From Pseudodesulfovibrio sp. (lineage in GTDB: Bacteria; Desulfobacterota; Desulfovibrionia; Desulfovibrionales; Desulfovibrionaceae), in the NCBI GenBank assembly GCA_016342345.1, contig JAEINO010000009.1, positions 19,008 to 83,007 of the forward strand: DNA of 64,000 nt, given 5' to 3'. A model generated the notes under the pieces. The model saw only the letters and a list, made by a program, of their open reading frames with translations, searched no databases and was not told where the DNA came from. The translations under genes and the position numbers were made by a program. Below, piece by piece: positions 41,984 through 51,095 of the stretch. Position 1 is the stretch's first letter, and each line of letters opens with the position of its first letter.

Positions 41984-42143
41984 CTAGGGAAGCACTGCAT
42001 AATTGTCCGCTGGCTTCGTTGCTTTAAAAACCTCAAATCCTAGCGTACAGGAAGTACGCGTCGGCCTTGATGTTTTCTTGCGCCTTGCCAGCGAATAATT
42101 CTACAGCACTTCCTGAAAATTGAATTAATCAGTACTTCCCTAG
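41984..42143. repeat. 160-bp dispersed palindromic repeat, copy 2
   Basis: Same length and orientation as copy 1 at 22851-23010, with about 17 differences. Here the very ends are inverted: CTAGGGAAG at the left and CTTCCCTAG at the right. The centre TAGCGTACAGGAAGTACGCG and the arms CATAATTG/ATAATTC are kept. It starts directly after the ArsS stop codon. Confidence 0.85.
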
Positions 42144-42156
42144 ATGAGAATTCATG

Positions 42157-42185
42157 AAAAAGGGCGTGCTTTGGTGCGCCTTTTT
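42157..42185 (+). terminator. Intrinsic terminator candidate before the BASS gene
   Basis: AAAAAGG (42157-42163) pairs with CCTTTTT (42179-42185) with a GC-rich inner part. It follows the repeat element and would stop ArsS transcription. Confidence 0.6.
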
Positions 42186-42234
42186 CTGTGTTGAGTTGAC
42201 ACCATGTCGGTTTTAGACATACCCCACGGCAATT

Positions 42235-43161
42235 ATGAAATATCAATCCATTACACTGTTTATTGAAAAGCAATTTATTCTTATTGCAGTGGTTTTTTCT
42301 GGGGTCGCTTTGGTTATTCCACCATCTTTTACCTGGATCAAGCCGCATATTCCACTTGGCCTGGGTGTCATAATGTTTGGCATGGGGCTGACCCTTGATT
42401 TTGAGGATTTTCGGGACGTCCTGCGCAAATGGAAACTGGTTGGATTCGGGATTGTCATGCAGTATGTGGTCATGCCCATGTTGGCCGTTTTTATTTCCTT
42501 TGTGCTGGGCCTTTCCCCTGAGGCCACCATGGGAATGGTGGTTGTCGGGGCGTGTCCAGGCGGAACCGCTTCAAATGTTATCGCATACCTGGCGCGGGCC
42601 AATGTCCCGCTGTCTGTGACCATGACTCTTGTTTCGACCTGTCTGGCACCCCTTCTCACTCCAGCCATTATCTATATTGCGTTGGAGAAACAGATTGAGA
42701 TTGATTTCTGGGCCATGGTGCAGTCCGTGTTCTGGATTGTGGTCTTTCCGCTCCTGGATGGGCTTGTCCTGCGGCGTATTTTCCGCAAAAAACTGGAACC
42801 CCTTCTGCGTTTTTTCCCTTCTCTTTCCATTATCGTCATTGCGCTTTTGATCGCATGCATAATCGGACTTAATCAGCAGACATTACTTGCCTTTCCATTT
42901 CTCGTTTTGTTTGCTGTTATGTTGCATAATGGTTTGGGACTAGCCGCCGGATATGGATTTGCTCGTTTATTCAGATGCTCAAAACGTGATGCCAGAACCG
43001 TTGCCATTGAGGTTGGGATGCAGAATTCCGGGTTGGGTGTGGCTCTGGCGGTCAAATACTTCGGTGTAGCCAGTGCTCTTCCTGGTGCTCTCTTTAGTCT
43101 TTGGCATAATATTACAGGCGTTTCTCTAGCTCGTATCTGGCGTGGAACAGATTGTTCCTGA
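42235..43161 (+). CDS. Bile acid:sodium symporter family (BASS) transporter
   Basis: A 308-residue membrane protein with about nine to ten helices. GVIMFGMGLTLDFEDF, VVVGACPGGTASNVIAYLARA and EVGMQNSGLGVALA match the BASS/PanS family, which moves organic anions with sodium. Bile acids are unlikely in a sulfate reducer; pyruvate, pantothenate or other anions are used by relatives. A TTGACA box at 42196-42201 with a weak -10 precedes it. No strong ribosome site is visible before the ATG (CGGCAATT). Confidence 0.9.
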   Translation: MKYQSITLFIEKQFILIAVVFSGVALVIPPSFTWIKPHIPLGLGVIMFGMGLTLDFEDFRDVLRKWKLVGFGIVMQYVVMPMLAVFISFVLGLSPEATMGMVVVGACPGGTASNVIAYLARANVPLSVTMTLVSTCLAPLLTPAIIYIALEKQIEIDFWAMVQSVFWIVVFPLLDGLVLRRIFRKKLEPLLRFFPSLSIIVIALLIACIIGLNQQTLLAFPFLVLFAVMLHNGLGLAAGYGFARLFRCSKRDARTVAIEVGMQNSGLGVALAVKYFGVASALPGALFSLWHNITGVSLARIWRGTDCS

Positions 43162-43292
43162 TGTATTTAATTGGCTGAGCAGATGATGATTTTCCCCTTT
43201 GGGCTTGACTTGTGTTACTGTTTTGATATCAGTATGCATCATTCAACCACAAAACAGATACTTGTGTCTGTTTATTAGCTCAAGAGGATACG

Positions 43293-44042
43293 ATGATGAA
43301 AATGAGAATTGCATTTATTGCCAGTGCGCTCGTGCTGCTTTTGGCTACGACGGCTTTTGCCCATTTCGGCATGTTGATTCCAGATACAGATGAATTGTCG
43401 CAGGACAAGCGGACAGTGAATTTGACCCTTTCATTTTCACATCCATTTGAACTGGCGGGAATGGAACTTGAAAAACCAAATGAGTTTTTCGTAGTTGCCA
43501 ACAATGAGCAGAAAACCGACCTGTTGGGTACCCTCAAGGAAATCAAAGTGATGGGGCATACGGCGTGGGAAACCTCCTTTACTGCTAAAGAGCCTGGTTT
43601 GTACGCATTTGTTTTTGATCCGGTTCCCTACAAGGAAGATGCTGAAAATAATTATATTCGTCATATCACCAAAGTGGTTGTTGATGCGTACGGTGAAGGG
43701 GAGGAATGGAATAAGCCTCTCGGTTTGAAAACTGAAATCGTTCCCCTGACACGTCCGTTTGGTAATTATGCGGGTAACGTGTTTCAGGGTATTGTCATGC
43801 TTGACGGCAAGGCTGCCCCGTATACTCGGGTAGAGGTTGAATTTTATAACAAGGACGGTAAGCGTACTGCTCCCAATGACCGTATGGTGACACAGGAAGT
43901 GGTTGCTGATGGTAACGGCGTATTCACATTTGCCTGTCCTTGGGCAGGTTGGTGGGGTTTCGCCGGTTTGAACGCTGATGCTACACCCTACGAGGGGCGT
44001 GAATTGGAACTCGGCGCAGTTATTTGGGTCGAGATGAAATAG
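43293..44042 (+). CDS. DUF4198 secreted protein, possible metal-uptake component
   Basis: A 249-residue periplasmic protein. Residues 1-22 are a signal peptide ending in FA, directly before HFGMLIP, a His near the new N-terminus as in this family. DUF4198 proteins often lie beside nickel or cobalt ECF importers (NikM/CbiM) in deltaproteobacteria. Mature beta-rich features are VNLTLSFSHPFELAG, KPNEFFVV and GLYAFVFDPVPY. AAGAGG precedes the start; ATG at 43293 or 43296. It stands alone here, about 15 kb from the ECF A and T genes at 58.3 kb. A terminator follows. Confidence 0.85.
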   Translation: MMKMRIAFIASALVLLLATTAFAHFGMLIPDTDELSQDKRTVNLTLSFSHPFELAGMELEKPNEFFVVANNEQKTDLLGTLKEIKVMGHTAWETSFTAKEPGLYAFVFDPVPYKEDAENNYIRHITKVVVDAYGEGEEWNKPLGLKTEIVPLTRPFGNYAGNVFQGIVMLDGKAAPYTRVEVEFYNKDGKRTAPNDRMVTQEVVADGNGVFTFACPWAGWWGFAGLNADATPYEGRELELGAVIWVEMK

Positions 44043-44082
44043 ATTTGACATGATGACGGAAAGTTACACCTGCTTTCCATAC

Positions 44083-44114
44083 GGCCCCGGCGTTGTTTGC
44101 CGGGGCCATTTTTT
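44083..44114 (+). terminator. Strong intrinsic terminator after DUF4198
   Basis: GGCCCCGGC (44083-44091) pairs with GCCGGGGCC (44099-44107), perfect 9-bp stem, followed by ATTTTTT. Confidence 0.9.
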
Positions 44115-44391
44115 GGGTCAAAGGGCGAAAAGAACTGAGTACTGTGATTCTGTCTTAAGCATGATGAAATCAATTTGGTCACAGATTCATTGTGCATAGA
44201 GGTAAGACATACTGAATTGTCAATGCCGACTTTGGGTCGAAATGCTGTCTGATTTTGTGATAGAGAAGTCAGGAAAGCCTTGTCTTATAAAGGCTCATTC
44301 GAATCTCATGACTTTATCGAGATTGAAAGCAGAGTGAAGTAAATTCCATACTTATGAGGTCGAGACTATGAGAAAAAAATGGCAATGTACT

Positions 44392-44420
44392 TGACTTGCC
44401 CCTTTTTTAGAGGCATTAAA
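44392..44420 (+). promoter_or_regulatory. Promoter candidate for the nuo-like operon
   Basis: TTGACT (44392-44397) is followed 16-17 bp later by CATTAA/ATTAAA, a modest -10. The 370-bp stretch 44115-44486 between the terminator and nuoA is otherwise without an ORF. It holds only loosely matched CTGTGA and TCACAG half-sites, about 36 bp apart, near 44143-44184. Confidence 0.35.
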
Positions 44421-44486
44421 CCCGATAACATTTGGAATAAGTAGTGTTTCAATGTTCGTAGCAAATTTACTGCCAAAGGACTGGGT

Positions 44487-44864
44487 ATGGTTTTCAACTG
44501 GCTGCATTTTGCAATTGTATTATTTTTGCTTGCAGGACTTCTGTTTGCCTGTGGGCCATTAATCCTTGCATTACTGCTTGCGCCCAAAGCGCGGGGGGGG
44601 GACGTTGGTATGCCGTATGAGTGCGGCATGGTCCCTTATGGTAGTTCGTGGACGAGGTGGGGTGTTTCTTATTATGTATATGCCCTGATCTTCCTCGCCT
44701 TCGATGTGGATATTCTTTATTTGTTTCCGGTTTCCACGGCGTATGCAGATGCCGTGGGGTGGATTGCATTTGTAAAGTTATTCATTTTCCTGTTCTTTCT
44801 TATTCTTTCCGTCATTTATTTTTGGGCGAAAGGGGTGTTTTCATGGCCGCGCAGGGTTCAGTAG
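44487..44864 (+). CDS. nuoA: NADH-quinone oxidoreductase-like subunit A
   Basis: A 125-residue membrane subunit with three helices. [22 protein letters not shown] and DVDILYLFP are typical of NuoA, including the loop that helps seal the quinone site between NuoB, D and H. It is the first gene of a 13-gene cluster. Its end overlaps nuoB by 22 bp. Confidence 0.95.
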   Translation: MVFNWLHFAIVLFLLAGLLFACGPLILALLLAPKARGGDVGMPYECGMVPYGSSWTRWGVSYYVYALIFLAFDVDILYLFPVSTAYADAVGWIAFVKLFIFLFFLILSVIYFWAKGVFSWPRRVQ

Positions 44865-45388
44865 TACAAAAAGAAATGTTGACCGCTGGCGCCCATTATA
44901 TGGACCCGCCTATCGTCAACATTCAACTGGCGCAGGATCTTCTTGATGTTTGTCGGTCCATGTCACTGTGGCCCATGACTTTCGGTCTTGCTTGTTGTGC
45001 CATTGAAATGATGGCAACCGGTATGGCGAGATTTGACATGGCGCGTTTTGGGGCGGAGGTTTTTCGTCCTTCACCGCGCCAGGCAGATGTCATGATCGTC
45101 GCAGGTACAGTGACCAAGAAAATGGCTCCGGCCGTTGTCAGATTGTATGAGCAAATGCCCGGACCCAAATGGGTCATTTCCATGGGCAACTGTGCCATCT
45201 CTGGCGGACCGTTCAAGATCAAGGACAATTACAATGTTATCGAGGGTGTGGATACACTCATACCTGTCGATGTCTACGTGCCGGGTTGTCCGCCCAGACC
45301 GGAGGGACTGCTTGAGGGGTTCTTTCAGTTGCAACGGCTGATTACCGGAAAACGCTGGTGGCCTGTGGCTGCCGAGGTAAAGGGTTAA
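44843..45388 (+). CDS. nuoB: NADH-quinone oxidoreductase-like subunit B
   Basis: A 181-residue subunit that binds cluster N2. Cys51-Cys52 ([12 protein letters not shown]), Cys117 (GNCAISGG) and Cys149 ([10 protein letters not shown]) are the four ligands. ATG at 44843 after AGGGG gives the expected length; a longer open frame in the same phase overlaps nuoA. It overlaps nuoA by 22 bp and is followed by nuoC after 3 bp. Confidence 0.95.
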   Translation: MAAQGSVVQKEMLTAGAHYMDPPIVNIQLAQDLLDVCRSMSLWPMTFGLACCAIEMMATGMARFDMARFGAEVFRPSPRQADVMIVAGTVTKKMAPAVVRLYEQMPGPKWVISMGNCAISGGPFKIKDNYNVIEGVDTLIPVDVYVPGCPPRPEGLLEGFFQLQRLITGKRWWPVAAEVKG

Positions 45389-45391
45389 CCT

Positions 45392-45919
45392 ATGCTGCAA
45401 TTGCTTGAAGGTATCCCAACTCAATGTGTCGCGAAACAGGACAAGGTTAGTACAGGCCGCGCGTGGTCTGTATTTCTGGCTCCAGCGCAGATCGTGAAGA
45501 CTGCCCGGAAGCTGTATGAAGCCGAATATTCCCTTGAAGATGTCTTTGCTTTGGACATTGAAGAGGGCTTTTTAGTGCTCTATCACTTCAACAGATGGAA
45601 TGTTGATGAGCGGGTTGTGCTCCGTGTCCTGATTTCCAAGGACAATCCGACCATTCCGTCAATTGCCTCGATTTTTGATGGCGCCGAATGGCATGAGCGG
45701 GAAACCCGTGATTTCCATGGTGTGAACTTCGAAGGCAATCCAAATCTTGTGCCGCTTCTTATGTGTGTCGAGGATGTTGATTTTCATCCGTTACTCAAGA
45801 CTGACAAGAAGCGGAAGCAGATTAAGGATCTTTTGAACCTAGGTGAGGTTGTTTCCTGTAATAAGGAAATAGAAGCGTTGTTTGCGGAGGCGGAGGCTGA
45901 GGTGGCCTCCGATGCGTAG
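45392..45919 (+). CDS. nuoC: NADH-quinone oxidoreductase-like subunit C
   Basis: A 175-residue separate NuoC, not fused to NuoD. FNRWNVDERVVLRVLISKDNPTIPSI and ASIFDGAEWHERETRDFHGV are the family signature. A soluble peripheral-arm subunit near the quinone site. Confidence 0.94.
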   Translation: MLQLLEGIPTQCVAKQDKVSTGRAWSVFLAPAQIVKTARKLYEAEYSLEDVFALDIEEGFLVLYHFNRWNVDERVVLRVLISKDNPTIPSIASIFDGAEWHERETRDFHGVNFEGNPNLVPLLMCVEDVDFHPLLKTDKKRKQIKDLLNLGEVVSCNKEIEALFAEAEAEVASDA

Positions 45920-45960
45920 GCCGGGGCAACCGGTCGGTATATAAACCGGACTGAGAGTTT

Positions 45961-47133
45961 ATGTCGGCTTACCAGAATTTAGAACAAATGAAGGGTGATT
46001 TTTACACCCAGAAGTTCGAGGCCGGGAAGCAGGACGGAACCTTGATCATAAACATGGGTCCGCAGCATCCGTCTACGCACGGCGTGCTTCGAATCGTGAT
46101 TGAGGTGGACGGTGAATACATCGTTCGTTCCGAGCCCGTACTGGGCTACCTGCACCGCATGCATGAAAAAATGGGCGAAACCCAGACGTGGGGTGGTTTC
46201 ATCCCCAACATGGGGCGCGTCGACTACGGACACCCTATGGCCTGGAACTGGGCCTATGTGGGCGCAGTCGAAAAACTGATGGGCATTGAGGTTCCCGAGC
46301 GCGCAGAATATCTGCGGGTCATCATGACCGAGCTCAATCGCCTCACTTCTCATCTGCTATGGTGGGGTGCTTACATCCTTGACCTTGGCGCGTTTACTCC
46401 CATTATGTACGCGTTCGATGATCGTGAAATGTTGTTGGATATTCTGCAAAGGCCTTCAGCCTCCAGATTGACCTACAGCAATTTTCGAGTTGGCGGCGTA
46501 CAAATGGATTTGGACGACAAGTGTCTTGAGCTGATCAGGACTTTTATCCCGCATTTTCGCGAACGGTTGCCAATGTACCACGATCTTGTCACGGAGAATC
46601 TCATTCTCAGACGTCGTATCGAGGGTGTTGGCATCATTGATGAGGACATGTGTCAGCGTTATGGCTGCACTGGTCCGGTTCTTCGCGGTGCAGGGGTTGC
46701 CTATGATGTTCGCAAGGATGAACCGTATTCGATTTACGATCGGTTTGACTTTGAAATTCCGACGCAGGATTCAGCTTGCTCGGCGGGACGCTATCACGTT
46801 CGCGTTGCCGAGATGGAGCAAAGTCTGCGGATCATTGAGCAGGCTCTTGAACAACTGCCTAGTGCCGAAGGCAAGCATATTATGGACAAGGCTCCCAAGC
46901 CATCCATGAAGCCTCCGGCAGGCGAGGCATATTTTGCTGTCGAAGGCGGCCGCGGAAAGATCGGTGTCTATGTTGTCTCCGATGGATCCAAGGTTCCGTA
47001 TCGCGTTAAACTGCGCGCTCCAGGCTTTTCCAACATGAACGCGTTTGCCGAGGCTGCTAAAGGAACTATCCTGGCCGACGCTGTCGCTATCTTGGGTAGT
47101 CTGGACCTGATTATCCCCGAACTCGACAGGTAG
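45961..47133 (+). CDS. nuoD: NADH-quinone oxidoreductase-like subunit D
   Basis: A 390-residue homologue of the large [NiFe] hydrogenase subunit that lines the quinone site. GPQHPSTHGVLRIVIEVDGE at the N-terminus contains the quinone-site His. ELNRLTSHLLW, GCTGPVLRGAG and SVEGGRGKIG-like features are typical. The Ni-binding Cys of hydrogenases are absent, so it is a Nuo-type, not Ech-type, subunit. Confidence 0.95.
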   Translation: MSAYQNLEQMKGDFYTQKFEAGKQDGTLIINMGPQHPSTHGVLRIVIEVDGEYIVRSEPVLGYLHRMHEKMGETQTWGGFIPNMGRVDYGHPMAWNWAYVGAVEKLMGIEVPERAEYLRVIMTELNRLTSHLLWWGAYILDLGAFTPIMYAFDDREMLLDILQRPSASRLTYSNFRVGGVQMDLDDKCLELIRTFIPHFRERLPMYHDLVTENLILRRRIEGVGIIDEDMCQRYGCTGPVLRGAGVAYDVRKDEPYSIYDRFDFEIPTQDSACSAGRYHVRVAEMEQSLRIIEQALEQLPSAEGKHIMDKAPKPSMKPPAGEAYFAVEGGRGKIGVYVVSDGSKVPYRVKLRAPGFSNMNAFAEAAKGTILADAVAILGSLDLIIPELDR

Positions 47134-47142
47134 GGTGGCTCA

Positions 47143-48117
47143 ATGTTTGGAATACCGATGATACTTATCAACCTTGTCATTGCCGCTGTGGCGGCCATGA
47201 TCTGGCTGGCACTCAACGCCTTGGTTCTGGTCTATTGTGAACGTAAGTTTGCTGGCCATATCCAGCGCAGGCCAGGCCCCTTTGAGGTCGGTCCACATGG
47301 TGCGCTTCAGCCTCTCATCGACGGCCTGAAACTCATGAGTAAACAGCTCCTGACTCCTGACAACGCGGATGGGTTCCTTTTTTGGCTCGCTCCGATATTG
47401 TCCATGATTCCGGTGATGTTGTTATTCATGCCCATTCCGTACGGCCCAGTGCTGACCGGTATGGAAGTTAATCTGGGTCTGTTGCTGATTCTGGCATTTT
47501 CCAGCTTCAACGGTTTGGCGGTGATTTTGGCTGGTTGGGGCTCAAATAATAAATGGGGTGTTTTAGGAGCGGCCCGTGCTGTGGCACAGACCGTTGCCTA
47601 CGAGATTCCGCTGTTGCTGACCGTGCTGTCCATATCCTTTATGACCGGTACATTGAATCTTTCCGAGATTACGGCCCAACAGGCCGGGTTTATCTGGGAT
47701 TGGAATATTTGGAAGCAGCCTCTGGCATTCCTTATATTCATTGTTGCGATGTTCGGTGAAACAAACCGTGCTCCTTTTGACTTGGCTGAGGCCGAGTCCG
47801 AATTGACTGCTGGTTTCCACACAGAATATTCGTCCATGGGATTTGGTCTCTTTTTTATGGCTGAATACGGGTACATGGTCGCCATGTGTTCCATTTGTTC
47901 GGTTCTCTTTCTGGGCGGATTTTATGGTCCGTTTCCTGGCATAGAGGGCTGGTGGTGGATGCTTGTCAAGACCTATGCACTGCTGTTTCTCATGATATGG
48001 GCTCGTTGGACTTTCCCACGCGTAAGGTTCGATCAATTGCTCAATCTCAACTGGAAATGGTTGTTGCCACTGGCCACATTCAACCTGTTGGCCACCGCGC
48101 TCATCATGAAGCTGTAA
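47143..48117 (+). CDS. nuoH: NADH-quinone oxidoreductase-like subunit H
   Basis: A 324-residue membrane subunit that joins the quinone site to the proton channel. YCERKFAGHIQRRPGPFEVG and AETNRAPFDLAEAESEL-type sequence (GETNRAPFDLAEAESELTAG here) are conserved, with key Glu and Arg. About eight helices. Confidence 0.95.
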   Translation: MFGIPMILINLVIAAVAAMIWLALNALVLVYCERKFAGHIQRRPGPFEVGPHGALQPLIDGLKLMSKQLLTPDNADGFLFWLAPILSMIPVMLLFMPIPYGPVLTGMEVNLGLLLILAFSSFNGLAVILAGWGSNNKWGVLGAARAVAQTVAYEIPLLLTVLSISFMTGTLNLSEITAQQAGFIWDWNIWKQPLAFLIFIVAMFGETNRAPFDLAEAESELTAGFHTEYSSMGFGLFFMAEYGYMVAMCSICSVLFLGGFYGPFPGIEGWWWMLVKTYALLFLMIWARWTFPRVRFDQLLNLNWKWLLPLATFNLLATALIMKL

Positions 48118-48128
48118 GGGTATACAAC

Positions 48129-48716
48129 ATGAACGCATTCAGAAAAAACGTCATACAGCCAATTCTCGACTGTTGGAGTCTGCTGGTTGGACTCAAGATC
48201 ACAGGCAAGTATTTTTGCAAGCCTTTGATTACGGTTCATTATCCGCGGGAAGTCATCGATAGCGAGAATCTGTCTACATATGGTGGGCATGTCGAACTTA
48301 TCGGCAAGCCCAAGGACCCGGCCATGCCCAAATGCATATCCTGCATGATGTGTGTGACCAATTGCCCGAGTAATTGTCTTACACTGGTCAAGCAGAAGGC
48401 CCCCAAGCCTACGCCTGAGCAGGAGCAGGAATGGGCTGCAGCTGCGGAACGAGGCGAAAAAGTCGTCAAGCCAAAGGCTCCCAAAAATCCAGCGAAATTC
48501 ACTTATGATTATACGTTGTGCAGTCTTTGTGGGACATGTATTGAGAATTGTCCTGCAAATTCACTTCAGTTTTCTAATAATATCTATTGGGTAGCAACAT
48601 CTAGGAAAGAGATGAATATCGATCTTCTCGCTCGGCTCAAGGAGCAGGCTACAGAGTTGTCTGCCCCAGCTCCTAAAATCGAGGCCAAGCCAGCCGTCGC
48701 AGAGAAGGAGGCATAA
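48129..48716 (+). CDS. nuoI: NADH-quinone oxidoreductase-like subunit I with insert between clusters
   Basis: A 195-residue ferredoxin-like subunit carrying N6a and N6b. First cluster motif Cys69-72-75-79 (CISCMMCVTNCP), second Cys131-134-137-141 (CSLCGTCIENCP). Between them lies an unusual Lys/Pro/Ala/Glu-rich insert of about 35 residues (88-125), where most NuoI proteins have a short linker. The C-terminal tail is Ala/Pro/Glu-rich. This subunit receives electrons from NuoG in standard complexes; NuoEFG are missing here, so the insert may help a ferredoxin or other donor dock. That is inference. Starts 11 bp after nuoH. Confidence 0.93.
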   Translation: MNAFRKNVIQPILDCWSLLVGLKITGKYFCKPLITVHYPREVIDSENLSTYGGHVELIGKPKDPAMPKCISCMMCVTNCPSNCLTLVKQKAPKPTPEQEQEWAAAAERGEKVVKPKAPKNPAKFTYDYTLCSLCGTCIENCPANSLQFSNNIYWVATSRKEMNIDLLARLKEQATELSAPAPKIEAKPAVAEKEA

Positions 48717-48717
48717 T

Positions 48718-49227
48718 ATGGAACTTATGGCAAAAGTTGCATTTTGCGTTTATACGCTCGTCATTTTGGGCGGGTCCATATTCGCCGTTTCGAGTAGCAG
48801 TCTGGTTCGTGCCCTGGTGGGACTTATTACTACCTTGGTTGGCGTGTCCGGGATGTATCTGTTACTGGCGACGCCGTTCATGGCCTTTATGCAGCTCCTT
48901 ATCTACGTGGGCGCGGTCAGTGTTCTGATCTTCTTTGCGATCATGCTGACCAGGGCCGAAGCTGGAGGGGACGAGGGCAATTCTGCTCCCATGCGGACGT
49001 ATGTTTTGGGACTTGCAGCCACGATGGCTCCTGCGGGCATTCTGGGATGGCTTGTTTTGACCAAGCCGGTTGAATCCATTGCGGTTCCAGTTGAAATCTC
49101 CATCAAGGAACTTGGTGCCGGATTGCTTGGAACGTACTTCCTACCCTTTGAACTCATTTCGGTAATTCTCATGGTCGCCATGGCAGGAGCTGTGCTTCTG
49201 ACCTGGGAGAAAAGGGGGAAGAAATAA
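48718..49227 (+). CDS. nuoJ: NADH-quinone oxidoreductase-like subunit J
   Basis: A 169-residue membrane subunit with five helices. AFMQLLIYVGAVSVLIFFAIML is the conserved TM3 region with its pi-bulge. It lies 1 bp after nuoI behind GGAGG and is joined to nuoK with no gap. Confidence 0.94.
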   Translation: MELMAKVAFCVYTLVILGGSIFAVSSSSLVRALVGLITTLVGVSGMYLLLATPFMAFMQLLIYVGAVSVLIFFAIMLTRAEAGGDEGNSAPMRTYVLGLAATMAPAGILGWLVLTKPVESIAVPVEISIKELGAGLLGTYFLPFELISVILMVAMAGAVLLTWEKRGKK

Positions 49228-49536
49228 ATGAGTGCTCTGACCCTATATCAAATTGTGGCACTGATGCTTTTGTGTGCGGGCCTCTTTGGTTTGACCCAAC
49301 GCAGAAGTCTCGTAGGCATGCTGATTTCAGTGGAGCTGATGCTCAACGGTGCGGGGTTGTCCTTGGTGGCAGCTGCGCAACTGACGGAATTCAGTGCAAC
49401 TCTCGGCCAGCTTGGCACCTTGTTTGTCATGGGACTTGCCGCAGCTGAGGCCACGCTCGTGCTGGCGATCATCGTGGTCGTTGCCAAGCGGTTCGGTTCC
49501 GCGCAAACCAGTGACATCACTACTCTGAAGGAATAG
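49228..49536 (+). CDS. nuoK: NADH-quinone oxidoreductase-like subunit K
   Basis: A 102-residue three-helix membrane subunit. GMLISVELMLNGAGLSLV and GLAAAEATLVLAIIVV carry the two conserved Glu of the proton path. The start codon follows the nuoJ stop directly. Confidence 0.95.
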   Translation: MSALTLYQIVALMLLCAGLFGLTQRRSLVGMLISVELMLNGAGLSLVAAAQLTEFSATLGQLGTLFVMGLAAAEATLVLAIIVVVAKRFGSAQTSDITTLKE

Positions 49537-49538
49537 CT

Positions 49539-51086
49539 ATGATGGAAGGTGTAACTATATATAGTAAGATTCTTCTGCCAGTGGTGATCTCGATGGTCGT
49601 GCCACTCTTCATTTTCCTTATGAGGAAAGATGAAGACAAACGCGAAGCAGTCAGTTTCGTGGGTGCGTTCCTTACTTTTGCCACTGTGCTCATGATGGCT
49701 CCGAGAGTCCTTGGTGGGGAAGTCTTGTACTTTCACGTCTCGACGATCCTGCCAGGAATCACAATAGCGTTTGCTGCTGATGGCTTGAGCATGATCTTCG
49801 GTTTGATTGCTCCGTTCCTCTGGTTCTTTGTTACCAGCTATAACATAGGCTACATGAGGGGACTGAACGAGCACGCTCAAACCAGATATTATATCTGCTT
49901 TGCTGTCGCCATTTTTGGTGCCATAGGCGTAGCCTTCTCGGCAAACGTCTTCACCATGTACCTCTTTTATGAGATCATTTCTGTATTCACTTATCCTCTG
50001 GTTTATCATCACGAGGATGCGGATGCCAAGATGGGCGCTCGAAAGTACATTGTCTATTTGATGGGTACTTCCAAGCTCTTCCTCCTGCCAGCAATGGTGC
50101 TTACCTATGTACTCGTCGGTAATCTGGACTTCAACCTGACTGACATTGTTAACGGAATGTTCTCCGCAGAAGTTGTTGCAGAGAATCCCAGGTTGGTGGC
50201 ACTGACGTACTGGTTGTATATCTTTGGTATTGGTAAGGCTGCACTCATGCCGTTCCATAACTGGCTGCCTTCAGCAATGGTCGCGCCCACTCCGGTTTCG
50301 GCTTTGTTGCACGCGGTTGCCGTTGTTAAGGCTGGTGTTTTCTGCGTCTGTCGTGTTGTCCTTTCCGGTTTTGGTACCAAGACGGTGGGGATGCTGACAT
50401 TGAGTCAGATATATGTCGGCTCACCTGGGACGATGCTTGGTGATGTCAGCCTTGGGATAGGAACAGCATATATCGCAGCTTTTACTCTTGTTGTTGCTTC
50501 GATGATTGCTTTGACCAAGGACGATATTAAGGCGAGGCTTGCCTATTCCACAGTTTCACAACTGTCATATATTGTTATTGGTGTGACAATGTTGGCCGAC
50601 TCTGCTGTACAGGGTGGCGTGGTCCACATAGCGCATCATGCCTTTGCCAAGATTACCTTGTTTATGGCGGCCGGTGCAATTTATGTTGCCACGCACCTGA
50701 AGAAGATCAGTCTTATGGATGGCTTAGGCCGCAAGATGCCGTGGACTTTTGCAGCGTTCGGTATTGCTTCGCTGTCAATGATAGGCATGCCGCCGGCTTG
50801 TGGTTTCGTTTCGAAATGGTACCTGGTCAATGGCACTTTGCAGGCCGGGCAGATGCCGCTTCTTATTGCGCTTCTGGCCAGTACGGCACTGAATGCGGGT
50901 TACTTCGTGCCCATCTTGTATCGGGCCTTTTTCAAGACGGCTTCTCCTGAAGCCAATATTGAACAGTACAGTGAGGCTTCGAAAACAATGGTGATCCCGT
51001 TGTGTATCACGGCTTTCATTTCAGTGTTTCTAGGTTTGTTTCCGCAGACATTCCTGAACTTCGTCAACGTCTTCGGCAAGTTCTAG
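49539..51086 (+). CDS. Antiporter-like proton-channel subunit, MrpD/NuoN-type (extra)
   Basis: A 515-residue polytopic subunit of the Nuo L/M/N and Mrp antiporter superfamily. YLFYEIISVFTYPLVYHHEDADAKMGARKYIVY contains the conserved TM5 Glu region; MPFHNWLPSAMVAPTPVSALLHAVAVVKAG has the TM7 Lys and following helix. In length and motifs it is closer to MrpD-type monovalent cation/H+ antiporters than to NuoL, which is over 600 residues. It occupies the nuoL position after nuoK. AAGGA precedes the ATG by 6 bp. Confidence 0.88.
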   Translation: MMEGVTIYSKILLPVVISMVVPLFIFLMRKDEDKREAVSFVGAFLTFATVLMMAPRVLGGEVLYFHVSTILPGITIAFAADGLSMIFGLIAPFLWFFVTSYNIGYMRGLNEHAQTRYYICFAVAIFGAIGVAFSANVFTMYLFYEIISVFTYPLVYHHEDADAKMGARKYIVYLMGTSKLFLLPAMVLTYVLVGNLDFNLTDIVNGMFSAEVVAENPRLVALTYWLYIFGIGKAALMPFHNWLPSAMVAPTPVSALLHAVAVVKAGVFCVCRVVLSGFGTKTVGMLTLSQIYVGSPGTMLGDVSLGIGTAYIAAFTLVVASMIALTKDDIKARLAYSTVSQLSYIVIGVTMLADSAVQGGVVHIAHHAFAKITLFMAAGAIYVATHLKKISLMDGLGRKMPWTFAAFGIASLSMIGMPPACGFVSKWYLVNGTLQAGQMPLLIALLASTALNAGYFVPILYRAFFKTASPEANIEQYSEASKTMVIPLCITAFISVFLGLFPQTFLNFVNVFGKF

Positions 51087-51095
51087 GGGGCATAT

